From Heterotrichella gracilis (Eukaryota > Sar > Xanthophyceae > Tribonematales > Xanthonemataceae): a stretch of DNA of 64,000 bases. A program made the position numbers and the translations under genes. Location of the stretch: the NCBI GenBank assembly GCA_032358255.1, contig JAULBX010012763.1:1-64000 (forward strand), read 5' to 3'. Positions 29,521 through 41,500 of this stretch are shown in pieces (the stretch's first letter is position 1; each line of letters opens with the position of its first letter). Below the pieces are notes generated by a model. It ran no database searches. It was not told the DNA's origin and was given only the letters and a program-made list of their open reading frames with translations.

Positions 29521-32478
29521 GGTGGGGGGTCTGTGGGGGTTTGGGGGGTGGGAGGGGTGGGGGGGGCAGGGTGGAGGTGGGGCTATGGTTGGTGGGTGTT
29601 CTGTGTGGAAAAAGTGCAGGTGGGGAAGAAGGGGAAAGGGTATTTATATAGGATATGACAGAGCCCAGCAGTGCTGTTTGGACGTGGGGGAGGGCAGGGT
29701 GAAGGGGAGGGTGGGGAAAGGTGCAGCCCAAGGGGGCATGTTACTTGAGGGCAAGGATGCGTGTGGGTGCAAGCCAAAGGCGATGCTAAGGAGGTGTGGG
29801 ACCAGGAGGGCCGTGGTTCGGTTGCCTACAGGACAGATGGCACGGGGGGTGCACGGGGGAGGGGCCTGGGCACATCACGTGAACAGTACTGGCATGCCCA
29901 ACAAAATTCCACGGGCGTCGCACACACCGAGTACTAGCAGTGCGCAGAGCTTTGCACGAGTTATGCAAGCGCTTGCGATGTTGCTGGCGTTCTAAAGTTG
30001 GGGCGAGGAGGATACAAGGAAGTCTTTAGCCTACGGGGCTGTACTGCACGCCATTCCCGGGGAGTCATGAGCGAAAATACACAGACAGCCGCGTGAGAGA
30101 AATAGGAAAACTTTGTTTGTTTACGCTGGACTTAAGGTGTTGTTTCACCAGCGGTGGGTGATATCGTGTGATAAACCGTGTGCTGCAGGGCAGATAGGGA
30201 TGGCACGTGCACCCATGTGTTTGCACCTTGCTTGCTTATCCACGAGCTGGGTGATATGTTATGATAGCAGCGAGTTAAGCAACAGAGGGGGCGTGATTGA
30301 GCGTGCATGCGCGACACGGTTGCGTGGCATCGAGGGTCACGCAGGGTATCTTGCGGGCAAAGGTCCCTACGTACGTTGCTTGCTGGTTTACCCTCGGTAC
30401 TGTTTGAACCTCGGGGCACGGGCAGTACCAGACTACACGGGTTTAGCAACAGTTTACAAAGTGCCCACTTGATAATGCTTGCTACTACGGTAATCAGCAC
30501 CCACGAAAGCGGGCGTTTTCGTTTGCGCCCCGTGACCACACACAACTATCGTTGCCACTGTCAGCAAGAAACCTTAAAGCGCAACCTGCACACTAGAACA
30601 GCAACGGCCTATCGCAGAAAAACAGAAACCGTGGCAAGAGAAGATACGTTGTTTCCTAGGCGGTGAAGCCAGGTGATGGGTCCATGACGCACCTCACGTC
30701 ATCGCGATTGCATTGCATGCGTACTCACGACCCCTATCTTCACCGCTCCCCCGCTGTGATCATATTAGCTACATACTCTGAAACCCTAAGGCGTCCACGT
30801 TTGACGCCATAACACTGCAGCGCGGCTGGTGACCAGTCCTGACATAACCTAACCCAGAAGGAGGGTGATTAGGTCCAATATTGATCGCACCTGTTGGTTG
30901 TGGGGACCTCAGCAGCCCTACGCCGTTGCGGGTCGTACCGTGCAAGCTTCTATCCTTCACTTGACTTGGTAAGAACTATGATTGGCTGGCTGCATCTGTT
31001 CTGTTGTGGCAGATATGGCACTCGTGCGGCAAGTGTGTCTTGTCACTCGGCGATATACCCTAGTCAAGGGTTCAAGTGCACATCACACTGTGGCCCCCAG
31101 GAAAAAGGAAGTTGCTGTCCTCCTGAATGTGAGGTGCTCGACAACTTAGCGTGAGGGCTGGGCTGGGTATGGGCGGTAGAGGTGTCCATAGGGGTGGTGG
31201 GGACAAGCATAGGCTAAGGACGGGTGGGGCGTGTGGGAGCCCCAATGGACCCTCAGAGAGCGGAGGCCAGATTAGGCTCGCAACTGGCAGGCTCCAGCAT
31301 ACTCTGATGTTGATGGATCTTACAGGTTCAAGGCTTTCCAGAGGCTCAGATACAGACAGCTGTGCACAGGTGACTTGGCCCGCACAGCTCTCCGAGGAAG
31401 TTCATTTGGAGAACTTCCTTCAAGGGAACGCCCACAGCTGACAGTCCATGTACCCACCCTTATGCAAGGAATGCACAAAATAAATATCTACCTACACACC
31501 CCTTGGTACAGCACTCAGCTAGGCGCCCGTGTAAGGACCACAGGAGATTGTGCACAGCAAAACCACGCAGATCAGATAGTAACCTTTGCTTGTGGACTGG
31601 GCCATAGTTTCTGCAAATGTTAATTTTCACCCTGCCATAAAGCATCGCCAAAAAACTTGCAAAAAGACGATACGAAGAGCAGCACTGCGGGATTCTAAAA
31701 CACCAAACCATCAGGGATTGGTGGAAAAAGTGGCAGAAAGTGGCATGCCAGCCAGAGTTTGAAACATGAACATGTACACTGAAGCTGATGGCGTGCACCA
31801 GAAAGACCTCCTAGAGCTTGTGTGCCAATAAAAATACTTCCTCTTAAGTTTGGACATGACAAGTCAGACTGGAGGGTCAAAAAAGGTGCATGCCAGAGGT
31901 AAAGAGTCATGGGTAGACTGAAGAAATCGTAAAAAGAAAATGCATTGCAAGTCACGGACCAATACAACGATCAGTCCTACCCATTACGCGCTACCTTGGT
32001 CTCAGCAGGATGACTTCATACTTTCATTGTAATTATTTCAGTGGTGCCCGACAATCAAATTTGCACAAATTTATGTACGCCACTTGAATCGTAACATTTG
32101 ACCCCGTGTAGGCACATAACCCCCACCCCTACCAACCCCATGCCCCCCACCAACACGCACATTTGCCTGTGGTTGTGGAGGCACTGATAGCAGGCCCCCC
32201 CACCAAGCACAAAACTGGGCTGTTGCAACCTCATAACAAAACCGGGGCAGGGCTTTAGACTGGATCCCACAGCACAGACAACAGATAGGCCTTCCCTGCG
32301 ATTATTACTAGACTAAATATATGTAGCTTGAGGCTCTCAGGCACTACAGCAAAAAAAGGGGATGGTGCGACGTACATTGGGGCCACCCTAAACCCTAAAC
32401 CCTGCACCAGGAGGGCATGTCCAGCATGATGCACCTTCCTCCGGTCACCCACCAATTAAGTGCAAGAAAACCACCACC
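29521..32478. other. Spacer between genes E and F
   Basis: Holds the promoter of E (TATA box at 29641-29650) and the 3' UTR of F. No exon is supported. Open frames at 30307-30666 (+) and 31460-31798 (-) lack motifs or splice-site support. CCCTAAACCCTAAACCC occurs at 32388-32402. Confidence 0.5.
29641..29650 (-). promoter_or_regulatory. TATA box of gene E
   Basis: On the minus strand this reads TATATAAATA, an excellent TATA consensus, about 121 bp upstream of the gene E ATG. Transcription would start near 29615, giving a 5' UTR of about 95 bases. Confidence 0.65.
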
Positions 32479-35400
32479 CTATGGAGCAAAACCGTACTGC
32501 ACACCCTTGCTGCCCGACTGCCCCGCCCCCACCCCTTCACCCCCTCCTGTCTCCACCTCCACCCCCTCCAACACACCCACTTTTTCCAGCCGCTCCACAG
32601 CCGATTTGGTGGCATGGATGAACTCAATCGGCTGCGACATATCAGCAAGATACTGGTGGGCAGCTGTCTGGGTGCGTTCCAATGCAGGCGCCCCCCCTTC
32701 TCCCTCCCCTGGTCCGTACTTGGTTGTTTCCCCCTGTGCGGGGGCGGTGAGTGCTTCGGGGCGGTAGTCGGGACTGGTTCTGGATACGAAGATCCCCGCA
32801 AAAAAGAGGAACACCGCGGGGATGAGCCACAGGATGCAGGTCAACATGGTGTGCCTGCAGGGGAAGGGGGATGAGAGGGGGGTTTGAGGAGGAGAAATGG
32901 GCAGGAACAGGCGGGGATTGGGCTCCAGGATATGCGCTGAAGAAATGTAGAGTAGCGCACAAATCCACCACCTCCCACACCACTCTCTGCATGTCATCAG
33001 ACCAATACCGTTGACCAAAGCTTCCAACCCCATCCACCACCCACCAGCCCACCTCCAGTTGCTGTCACCCACCTCCACGCTGTCCAGCAATCCCCCCATG
33101 AAAACCCCCCATCCCCACCGCCGCAATCAACCCCTCCCCCCCTCCCCCCCACCCTCTCCCAACCTCCAGTTGTTGAACACCCATCTAGCACCACCACCAC
33201 CTCCACCATTCCCCACCACCCCACCCACCTCCAGTTGTTGAACACGTTGTCCTGCAGCGCCCCCAGCACCGGCGGCATGGGTATGGTCCCCAGCAGGTTG
33301 GCAGCAATGAGCTTAATGGACAGCGCAAAGGGGCGAAGCTTGTTAGGCACGCTCCACATGGCCACAGCGTGCACGGGTGCCTGCGGCAGGCAGGGTGTAG
33401 GGTTTGGTAGGGTTTGGCGCGGGGTGTACGCGGGAAAGGTGTGGGGCACGCTCCACGTGGCGACAGCGTGGACCGGCGCCTGTGTGGGGGGGGGCAGGGG
33501 TGATGTTGGGTTTGATGCAGGCTTTAGATGCTGGGTGAAAGTGTGTCGCTATCGGGTTCGGTATGTGATGCTGTACAGAGGGCGTAGCTTTATAGCAGCA
33601 TGCATTGAGCTAGGATGCCGAAGGGTGCAGGCGGCAGAATCCAGGTGTACGATTTCCCAGGATGGCACCGCAGGTTACTTGTGAGGGTTTAGGGTTTCCC
33701 AGCAGGCCCGCACCGTGACCATCAGAATGAACACCTCCCCGATCGCCAGCGGCGCCAGATACTCCCAGATGGTGTGGCACAAGCTAATTCCCAAGGCGAT
33801 CGCCACACACCCCACCGCCGCGCCCACCGTGCAAATCTTGAACCCGTTGGAGAGGGTGGGGCCCAGCCAATCCATGACCAACCCCCCAAATAATGTGCCA
33901 CAAATGGAGGTCACCATAGTGACTAGGCCGTAGAACAGGTCGGCTGTTTTGCCCTTGACGTGGAAGATGTATTTGCCGGAGCGGGGGCCCCAGAAGGCAA
34001 GCCCTGCCAGCATGCCTGCGGGGGGTTGGTGGGTGGCGGGTGGGTGGGGGTGTGGTTGAGCTGACCAAGAGGGCTAATGGCTTAGGGTTTCCATGGTTTA
34101 GGGTTTCCGTGAAGCTGGCATTTGACAGCGACCTGTGATGGAGAGGGTGCATGACAGTGTGGTGGATCACCATCGGCGGTTGCAATCCACTTGGGATCAT
34201 GGAACTTGCATTATGTTGTAGGTAAAATATTAGCAGTAACCCTCACAAAACACATACACACGCCCCCCTCCCTTCACCCACCTGACAGCACCGCATAGCC
34301 CAGGATGCACAGCGTGAACGCCTTGTGCCTGAACACCGCCTTGAGGTCCACCCAGAACAGGCGCAGGGCCACGCGCACCCCCATTTTTGGCTTCACCACC
34401 CTGTGCTTCCTCAGATCCACCGACCGCATGCAGAAGCAGAACAGCACAAAGGGGGCCATGAGGCAGCCCTCGAGGAGGAATACCCCCCTCCAGCCCCAAG
34501 CGGGGGCCACAAAGCCGCCCATGATGTACCCTAGGGAATACCCTAGGGGGAGCGCCATGTAGAAGCAGGCCAGCCAGCGGGTCTTCTGGGCAGGGGGGGC
34601 GTAGTCGTCTGCGGAAATGGGGGAGGGGGTAGGTTTTGGTTGAGCAGGGAAGGTGCGGTTTAGGGTGTAGGGCAATACCTATACAGGCGCCAGGTTTAGG
34701 GCTTAGGGCGGTACATACGAAGAGGGAGGTGCCAGATATAGGGTTTAGGGTAGTACCTAAGAAGGAAGGAGCCTGGTGTAGGGCTTAGGGTTTAGAGCTT
34801 ATGGCTTTAGGGTTTAGGTTCTGGGGAGTACCTATGGAGGCGCCAGGTTGAGGAACGAGTCCTCCCCTATCCCCACAAAGCAGGTTTAGGGCTCAGGGTT
34901 AAGGATTCTGGGCAGTACCTATGAAGGGCGGCGCCAGGTTGAGGAAGGAGGCCTCCCCGATCACCACAAAGCAGATTTAGCACTTAGGGTTTAGGGTTTA
35001 GGGTTTTGGGCGGTACCGATGAAGGGCTGCGCCAGGTTGAGGAAGGAGGCCTCTTCGATCCCCACAAAGCAGATTTAGGGCTCAGGGTTTAAGCCTTAGG
35101 GTTTGGGCGGTACCTATGAAGGGCGGCGCCAGGTTGAGGAAGGATGCCTCCCCTATCCCCACAAAGCAGCGCGCCGCCAGGAGCATGGGGTAGTTGAGCG
35201 ACCCCGCGGTGGCCAGCACAGCCAGCATCCACACCAGCTGGCCCACGCCGATGAGCCGGAAGGCGTTGCAGTACTGCGCCAGCTCAGCAAACACCGGGGA
35301 CGAGGCGATGAGGCCGATCTGTGGGCATGGGGTGGTGCAGGGTGAGGCGGGGCGTGCCAGAAGCGTACATACATGTCACCACTACATGTCCTGCTGTGGA

Positions 35401-36455
35401 GCTATCCCGTTTATAGCTCCTCTCCACTTTGGGTGTTCTCCGCCTGTCTTTTCTTTTCGCGCACGCACAAAGCACCCCCTCAGGGCCCATGTTTTGCTGA
35501 TGCAAACTGTAGGGTTTGCATCAGTACTGACCGTGAAGGCCGCTGGCAGCCACCCCAGCTGTGCGGTGGTGATGTCAAACTTGCCCTGGATCCCTAAACC
35601 CTGAGGGTATTTGGCGTTTGGGGCTACCCCTTGCACGCCGTTGCTGGCCATAGTGCCTGCAAACACACACACAAGGGGGAATAGGTTAGCAAGGCACTAC
35701 TGCATATAAAACCGCTGACCACGGTCTGCAAGCGCAAGTGAGCAGGGCAGGGCAAGCAACAAGACAGGTGGCAGCGCAAGCAACAGGCAAGCCAGTGCAT
35801 ACTAGTGATATCAATAGTGTCATGTGCTGTGTTCACTCGGTATGCTAGGTACAGTGGTGATGCCTATGGTGTGGGCAGGGAGATGAGCAGCTGGAAACTT
35901 TGGTCTGGGCTATTCATGAGTAATAAAGGAAGAAGCTTTTGGGTGCAACGCGAGGTGAAACCGCTGGACTTTTAATATGATAAGGCAACATGCCAGCCAC
36001 TGGGGCCTGGGTGAAGGGACATGGGGTGGGGTGCGCTATCACTACTACGTGCGTGTGGTGTGTGTGTGGTGTCCAGGCGTGCAGAGAGACAGGGACTGTT
36101 GATGGGCTGCGCTGCAGCAAGAAGCGCAATCCGCGCTGGCAGAGGGTCGTAGCAAACAGTGGACCAGAGGAAGTGTGCGAAACCGTGGTGCTTGGCAGAC
36201 TTTCACTCCCACACGACCCTGCCAGTATGGTACAATCGATACGGGGTTTTCCAAAGGCACCAACCCATACCACGCACCTCGGTCCATCGTGATGAGCACC
36301 AGCACCGCGACGTAGATGACCACCATCCTGCCTGGCGTGAACCATTTGGGCGCCGTTCTGCCTGGCTCATGCCGCTGCTCCTCCTCGTCGACCTTGTCCT
36401 TGACCACCTCCTCGCCCTTGCTGGGGCTGCATACGGTCTCCGGTTCGACAGACAT
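32479..36455 (-). CDS. Gene F: MFS transporter, Spinster-like
   Basis: Exons (minus): 36278-36455, 35532-35656, 35114-35318, 34282-34608, 33714-34015, 33229-33380 and 32479-32854 give 1665 nt (554 aa), with phases closing. About 12 membrane helices are expected; clear ones are VVIYVAVLVLITM, VWMLAVLATAG, FYMALPLGYSLGYIMGGFVA and WLIPAVFLFFAGIFV. The signature GIGEASFLNLAPPFI followed by KTRWLACFYMALPLGYSLGY is typical of the Spinster (SPNS) branch, whose animal members export sphingolipid or lysophospholipid species. Both termini look cytosolic: a Glu/Lys-rich N-tail and a long C-tail. A second ATG lies ten codons upstream (36485), but a TATA box at 36511-36517 would put transcription start at about 36480, so I chose the inner ATG. 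The substrate is unknown. Confidence 0.9.
33040..33190 (-). repeat. Echoes of gene F exon 6 3' end
   Basis: CACCTCCAGTTGTTGAACAC at the true exon end (33226-33245) recurs as AACCTCCAGTTGTTGAACAC at about 33162-33182 and as ACCTCCAGTTGCTG at about 33051-33065. C-rich sequence lies between. Confidence 0.75.
33440..33485 (-). repeat. Echo of gene F exon 6 5' end
   Basis: GGCACGCTCCACGTGGCGAC and the next bases copy the exon 6 start and acceptor (33349-33383), about 98 bp into the intron, with a few changes. So exon 6 is echoed on both sides. Confidence 0.85.
34672..35075 (-). repeat. Decaying echo array of gene F exon 3 3' end
   Basis: The true exon end and donor at 35111-35169 recur at about 35014-35072, 34917-34974 and 34831-34884, with remnants near 34751, 34712 and 34675. 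Spacing is about 97 bp for the near units and shorter for the far ones. Similarity and length fall steadily with distance from the exon. Telomere-like AGGGTTTAGGGTTTAGGG lies between units. Confidence 0.92.
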
Positions 36456-36510
36456 CCTCGCTATGTGTGCGAGAGACCCATCCACGCTGTGATTTGGCCT
36501 ACAGACGGTC

Positions 36511-36517
36511 TATATAG
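36511..36517 (-). promoter_or_regulatory. TATA box of gene F
   Basis: CTATATAG on the minus strand, 56 bp upstream of the chosen ATG (36455) but only 26 bp from the outer ATG (36485). This spacing favours the inner start. Confidence 0.55.
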
Positions 36518-38556
36518 GGCTGGCAAGGCGTGCCCCAAGCACCTGTTGAGCATGCGGTGCAGCACGTGCGCTCCCTGGTTATCCCCTGCGCTTCCTCGCT
36601 TGGCCGTGCCGTGCTGTTATATGGCAGGGGTGCTCGAGGCAGTCAGGCGTACTCAGTGCACTATATCGAGGGGCATATATGTGGGGCTGCAATAAACGTG
36701 ATAGGCCGGGTGGTGCGATGCAGGAGTGACGCGAGGTTCCGACGCGTCGTCGTACACCCGGTCAAGTACAACTAAGAAAGGCAATGCTGTAGGCACGTTA
36801 TATACCAATTCAGTTGAACTGGCACCCGCTAGACCTATACAAGGGTGCACAGTGACCATGCGAAGGCGAAACAAAAACAAAACAATTTCAGACAAATTAC
36901 CATAAATATATATTATTATTTCTCTCCACCCCACTTCCTTTCTGGTGATGCCCCCTTGGTCGGTTCGGCTGGTTAAATTCTAGAAGCCCACGAACTTTTT
37001 CACAAGAAATTTGTATCACCGTACCGGTTGTTAGAGGAAGCCTTACTTTTGCGGTGTTTTGCCTAGCCATTCAGCATTCAGCGCGAGACAGACTGGGCTG
37101 TTGGATGTGTCTTGATACAACGGGACGTTGCGGTGTAAAACAAACGTCGTCTTTCGCTAGGAATTGAAATTGCGCCGTGATGGGGGCGGTCTAGCTCAAC
37201 CTCAATAGGCACACAATAGGCCTCCTTAGGCGTGGTTCCACCTGGTGGTCTGATACCACAGGTTCAAGGTTGTGGCTCGTGCAGTTAAGATCGTCGATCG
37301 TGCTGCTTGCCCCACTCAAGTGGGAGGGTTCAAGTCAATAGGCGGGCTACCCATGGTACTGGTCCTGGTACTACGCTTGTCCTCTGGCAGTAATTGAATT
37401 GTGGACGCTACTCCATACGAACCCGCGCACCCAGCAATCACCGCAGACTGGGGCCTTCACCAGAGTGACGATTGAGACAGCGACAGACGAGCCTCATGTA
37501 CTGCCAGAGGGCTCCCGTCTTGGACTGATGCTATTTCGGCATTGGCCCTCGTGGGGAGCCTTGTGCACCCATGGTGCAATGCTCGAGTGAGGCTCTGGGA
37601 GCAGGCTTGCTTGCGGGGGTCTTCCTGACGGTCCTTGGCAGCCTGGTGGTTCTGGACTTGGGAGACCACAGCTCTCGCCCGCATTCCGATAGCGCGCCAC
37701 CTCCTCCCCTCACAGCAGGTTGGTAGCTTCGCACTGTAGCATTGCCAGGAGCAGCCATCCCCACCTAGCATTGCACTGCCATGCCGTTGGAAACTACAAA
37801 CAGAGCGTTTGCTTGTTTACCCGCGAAGGCAAAGGCTGCAGCTTCCACCAAAAAGAGTTATCCGTATCTTGCGTAACGTAAGGATTCGGTGACGTAGTTG
37901 TGAACGTCACATACACAACGCGCGTGCAGCAGACCTGGGGGGAACAGTGCCCCAGGCTAGCAAGTGGTTTGGTCCGATTGCTGCTTGTGGTGTGATGCAT
38001 GCACGGGGTTGCTTGCATCCGCCTGATTTGTCGTAGTATTTTGAAAATCCCAGCCATGTATCAGTAAAAAATATCCAACAATATCCAACCCTTCAAAAAG
38101 GTTTTTGCCAGCTTCCAACTAATCAGCACACCAGCTGCAGTTCATTCCTGTTTGTTGTGCCATTTTCCATGCTGGGCTGTGGCCATGCCTGTTTGAAAGG
38201 GCCTTGCACAGCAAACAGCGGACCCAACATGCACAGGGACTAGAATAGCACTGGGATAGGGATGCACTAACACTAGGGATATACTAGAACTGTAGGGATA
38301 GGACTAGGATAGAATAGGACTAGGAGTCCCACCTGCATGGGGGACATTCCCATAGGTACCTGTCCGGGACACTAACACAGGACGAGGCATGGGACTAGGG
38401 ATAGTGGGATAATCCTACTGCTAGCCCCCTGCTTATGTGCACCTATCCCAGCGTGTAGTCTATGTCCCACTGGAACGCAAGGGGTACTTTATTATCCTTA
38501 CTCATATTCTTATTCTATGTGCACCAGCCCCACCCACCCGTTGTGCCACCCCGCAG
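36518..38556. promoter_or_regulatory. Divergent region between genes F and G
   Basis: It should hold the F promoter and the undetected first exon(s) of G. A low-complexity tract of GGGATAGGACTAGGATAG-type words spans about 38236-38420. No exon with a signal peptide or an open phase-1 donor could be supported. Bases 37186-37330 have weak tRNA-like words but no cloverleaf. Confidence 0.4.
38236..38420. repeat. Low-complexity ACTAGGGATA-type repeats
   Basis: Imperfect repeats of ACTAGGGATA, GGACTAGGATAG and GGGACACTAACAC lie about 140-320 bp upstream of the first recognised exon of gene G. They resemble a degenerate microsatellite. Confidence 0.6.
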
Positions 38557-41500
38557 AGGCGACAGCAGACGCGCAGCAAGCCGCGCTCACGCTCGAGAAA
38601 ACCATCCTCACTGCCCTCCTGGGGTGCCTCACGGCTGTGCTGTTGGGGACACTGGTGCTGCCCAGGCTACCGCGGCGACAACCTAGGTATGTGTAGCAAA
38701 CCCTAAGCCACAAACCCTGAACCCTAAACCCTACACAAGGGCGCTGGTGCTGCCCAGGCTACCGCGGCGACAACCTAGGTACGTGCAGCAAACCCTGAGC
38801 CACAAACCCTGAACCTTAAACCCTACACAAGGGCGCTGGTGCTGCCCAGGCTACCGCGGCGACAACCAAGGTATCCGCTGCAAACTGGATAATAAAATTT
38901 ACAACGGAACCGTACACTGGGATTCCTGGATTGCTGCTATGTATGGTACCAGCCACACTCGAACGCAGCCATATCCTTGTGAGCCGCGGCACAGCTCATC
39001 CTTACCTACCCACAAAAATATACATGCACGCACAGGCAGCCAGTGGCGGGCACACACCCGCAACTCATTAGACATGATTGCACTTGTAAGGGCGCCCACA
39101 AGCACACACATCCTTGCGCCTGCCTACCCGGCAAAGTGCACTACAGCAGCCAGGCCTGGGCCCCACCAGCGCATGGCACTGGCTCCTGCCAATCAAACAG
39201 GCCGTGACCCCAGCGAGCCACCAATTCCCAGGAACAGCGTCGCCTGGCGCACTGCCCGGGTTCCAAGGGGTGGGGTGGGGTGGGGTGGGGTGGGGCCACA
39301 CCGCCATTTGAGGGTGGGTAATTTTGCGCAGGCGCCACTCTCACCCAGGGCTAAGTCCCCCAGGGATGCTGCTGGTGGGTGGGCAGCTGGGCCGAGCCTC
39401 CCCACCGCAAGCCCCCGGACCATCACCCACCCACCCCCTACCCACCCACCTCCCAGGCTCTCACACCCACCCCCACCTCCCACGAACCCACTCCCCGCAG
39501 GCGCGCCTCCTCGCGCTTTTCCAACGACGGCGCCACCACCGCGCGCTCCCGCCGCAGCATCGAGGTGCTGCGGACGCTGCAGACGCGGCGGTCCGCTGAC
39601 GCGACGCGCGCGGCTGCGGCGGCGGCCGATGCGGGGCTGGGGAGCAGGCGGACGGCGTCTGAGCACCTACTGCTGCCCTCGGAGGCGCTGAGGCTAAGTG
39701 CGTCTTGGGGGGTTGGGGTTCCCCTTGCGTATGAGGGTTAAGCAGACCGTCAGACCATCTACGGGGGTGCACACCCGGGTAGTTGTTGGTTTGCTGGACC
39801 GCACTGCGCCGCGCCTCCCACTCTGCCCCCTCCCCCTCTGGGTGCATGGCTGCCAGCATCACCCACCACCCCCTTGTTGCTGTCCCACTATTAACGTGTG
39901 CCTCTTTCCTTCCCCCAGGGCATGGTCCGCTGACTGGCGTGGAGGTTGGGGAGCTGCTGGGGACTGGGTCCTACGGGCGGGTGTACAGAGGTGCGCCTTA
40001 GGGTATGGGGTTGAGGGGTTAGGGTTCTCATAGGGGCAAGCTGCTAGGGACTGGGTCCTATGAGCGGGCGTACGCAGGTGCTCGCCACACATACACCCTT
40101 AGGGTTTTGGTAGGTGAACAGCTGCCCAGGCCGCAGAGGTGCGCCACACACCCGTAAGGCCAGTAAGCACTTGCGGGCGGCTGCACAGCGGTAGGCATAC
40201 CTAGACGAGGCTTGCAATGAGTTTGTAGGTGGGCAGCGCCACAACCATTAGGGTTTGGGTGGGTGGCCAGCGGCGCACCCTTTAGGGTATTGGTAGGTGG
40301 GCAACGGCGTGGTACGCACCCTGAGCTTGATGGGGTGGATGGGGGGGAATGTAGGCAGGGGAGCATGGGCACCATTTCAATGGATGCGGCTGGTTCGTGG
40401 ATGCTGCGGGTTAGGGTTTAGGGTGCGGCTGGTCCCCCTGGGGCCATGCTGGGCTCACGACCACCAAGCCGAGGAAAAGCCCTGATTTTCTAGGGAGGGT
40501 TTTAAAGTGGGTAACTTTTTTGGGGGGTGGGGGGTGACTGACTGAAAACTTGTGTGTGTGCTTGTGCCTAAAAATAGTTTATGGGTGTACGGTAGTACAT
40601 TGCATCACTGTGGACTCCGCCTTGCCTCCACACCTGCAGCTTTTCCCACCCTCTCCCCCCACCCCGCCCACCCCACACCCCCGCAGCGCGCTGGAACGGT
40701 GCTGTTGTTGCTGTGAAGATCATCGACCACATGGTGTACAAGACCAAGGGGGCGCTGCTGGAGAGGGAGAAGACGCTCAACACAACGCTCAGCCACCCTA
40801 ACGTGGTCACCACCTTCAAGGTAATACCTCAAACCCTAACCCTAAGCCCTAACCCTAAGTCTTAAACCCTAAGTGCGCAACACAACGCTCAGCCACCCTA
40901 ACTTGGTCACCACCTTCAAGGTAAACCCTAAACCCTAGAACAACGCTCAGCCACCCCATTGTGGTCACCACGTTCGAAGTAAATCCTAAACTTTAAACCC
41001 TAAGTGTTCCAGCAGGCACACTAGGCCTCAGAATAGGCAAAATCGACCTTCGAAACAGGCTAAACAGGCCTCACATTGGCAAATTCGGGCTGTCCTCTTT
41101 CTCACTCTTGCCCACCCCCCTGTAGGTGTACACCTTCAAGTCTCCCGTGCCCAGTGCTGACTCGAGAGACAGCCGGTCGTTGGATGAGGGGAGGGGGGAG
41201 CCGGAGGGTGCGTGCTTTTTGGGGGCCTGGTGGTGTGGGTGATGTGTGGGTGGGGGTGGGGGTGGGGTAGTGGTCACTCGAGGAACAGCCGGTGGTTGCA
41301 TGGTGCAAGGGGAAGGAGCAGGAGGGATGTGTGGTGGAGGGTGGTCGGTGGGGAAAGGGGCTGAGGAGGCTGCATGTGGGTCAGGGGGGTGTATGGTACA
41401 GTGCTGCGGTGGACGATGGGGGCAAGGGTTTTAGGGTGCAGGGTGCAGCAAGGGTGCCACAGGTGGTTTACTTCCACCACAATGAGATTGCAAAAAAAGC

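Noticed and set aside
30307-30666. 119-codon Arg-rich open frame
   Set aside because: No recognised domain and no supporting start or poly-A context; it lies in the spacer between E and F.
34672-35169. CRISPR array or satellite interpretation of the regular ~97-bp repeats
   Set aside because: Repeats are copies of a coding exon end with graded divergence in a eukaryotic intron; there are no constant short repeats with unique spacers.
37186-37330. tRNA- or SINE-like stretch with TCTAGCTCAA and GGTTCAAGTC words, faintly similar to 63260-63320
   Set aside because: Box-like words are present, but no acceptor stem, no anticodon arm and no TA-rich tail; the similarity between the two sites is too short to call a family.
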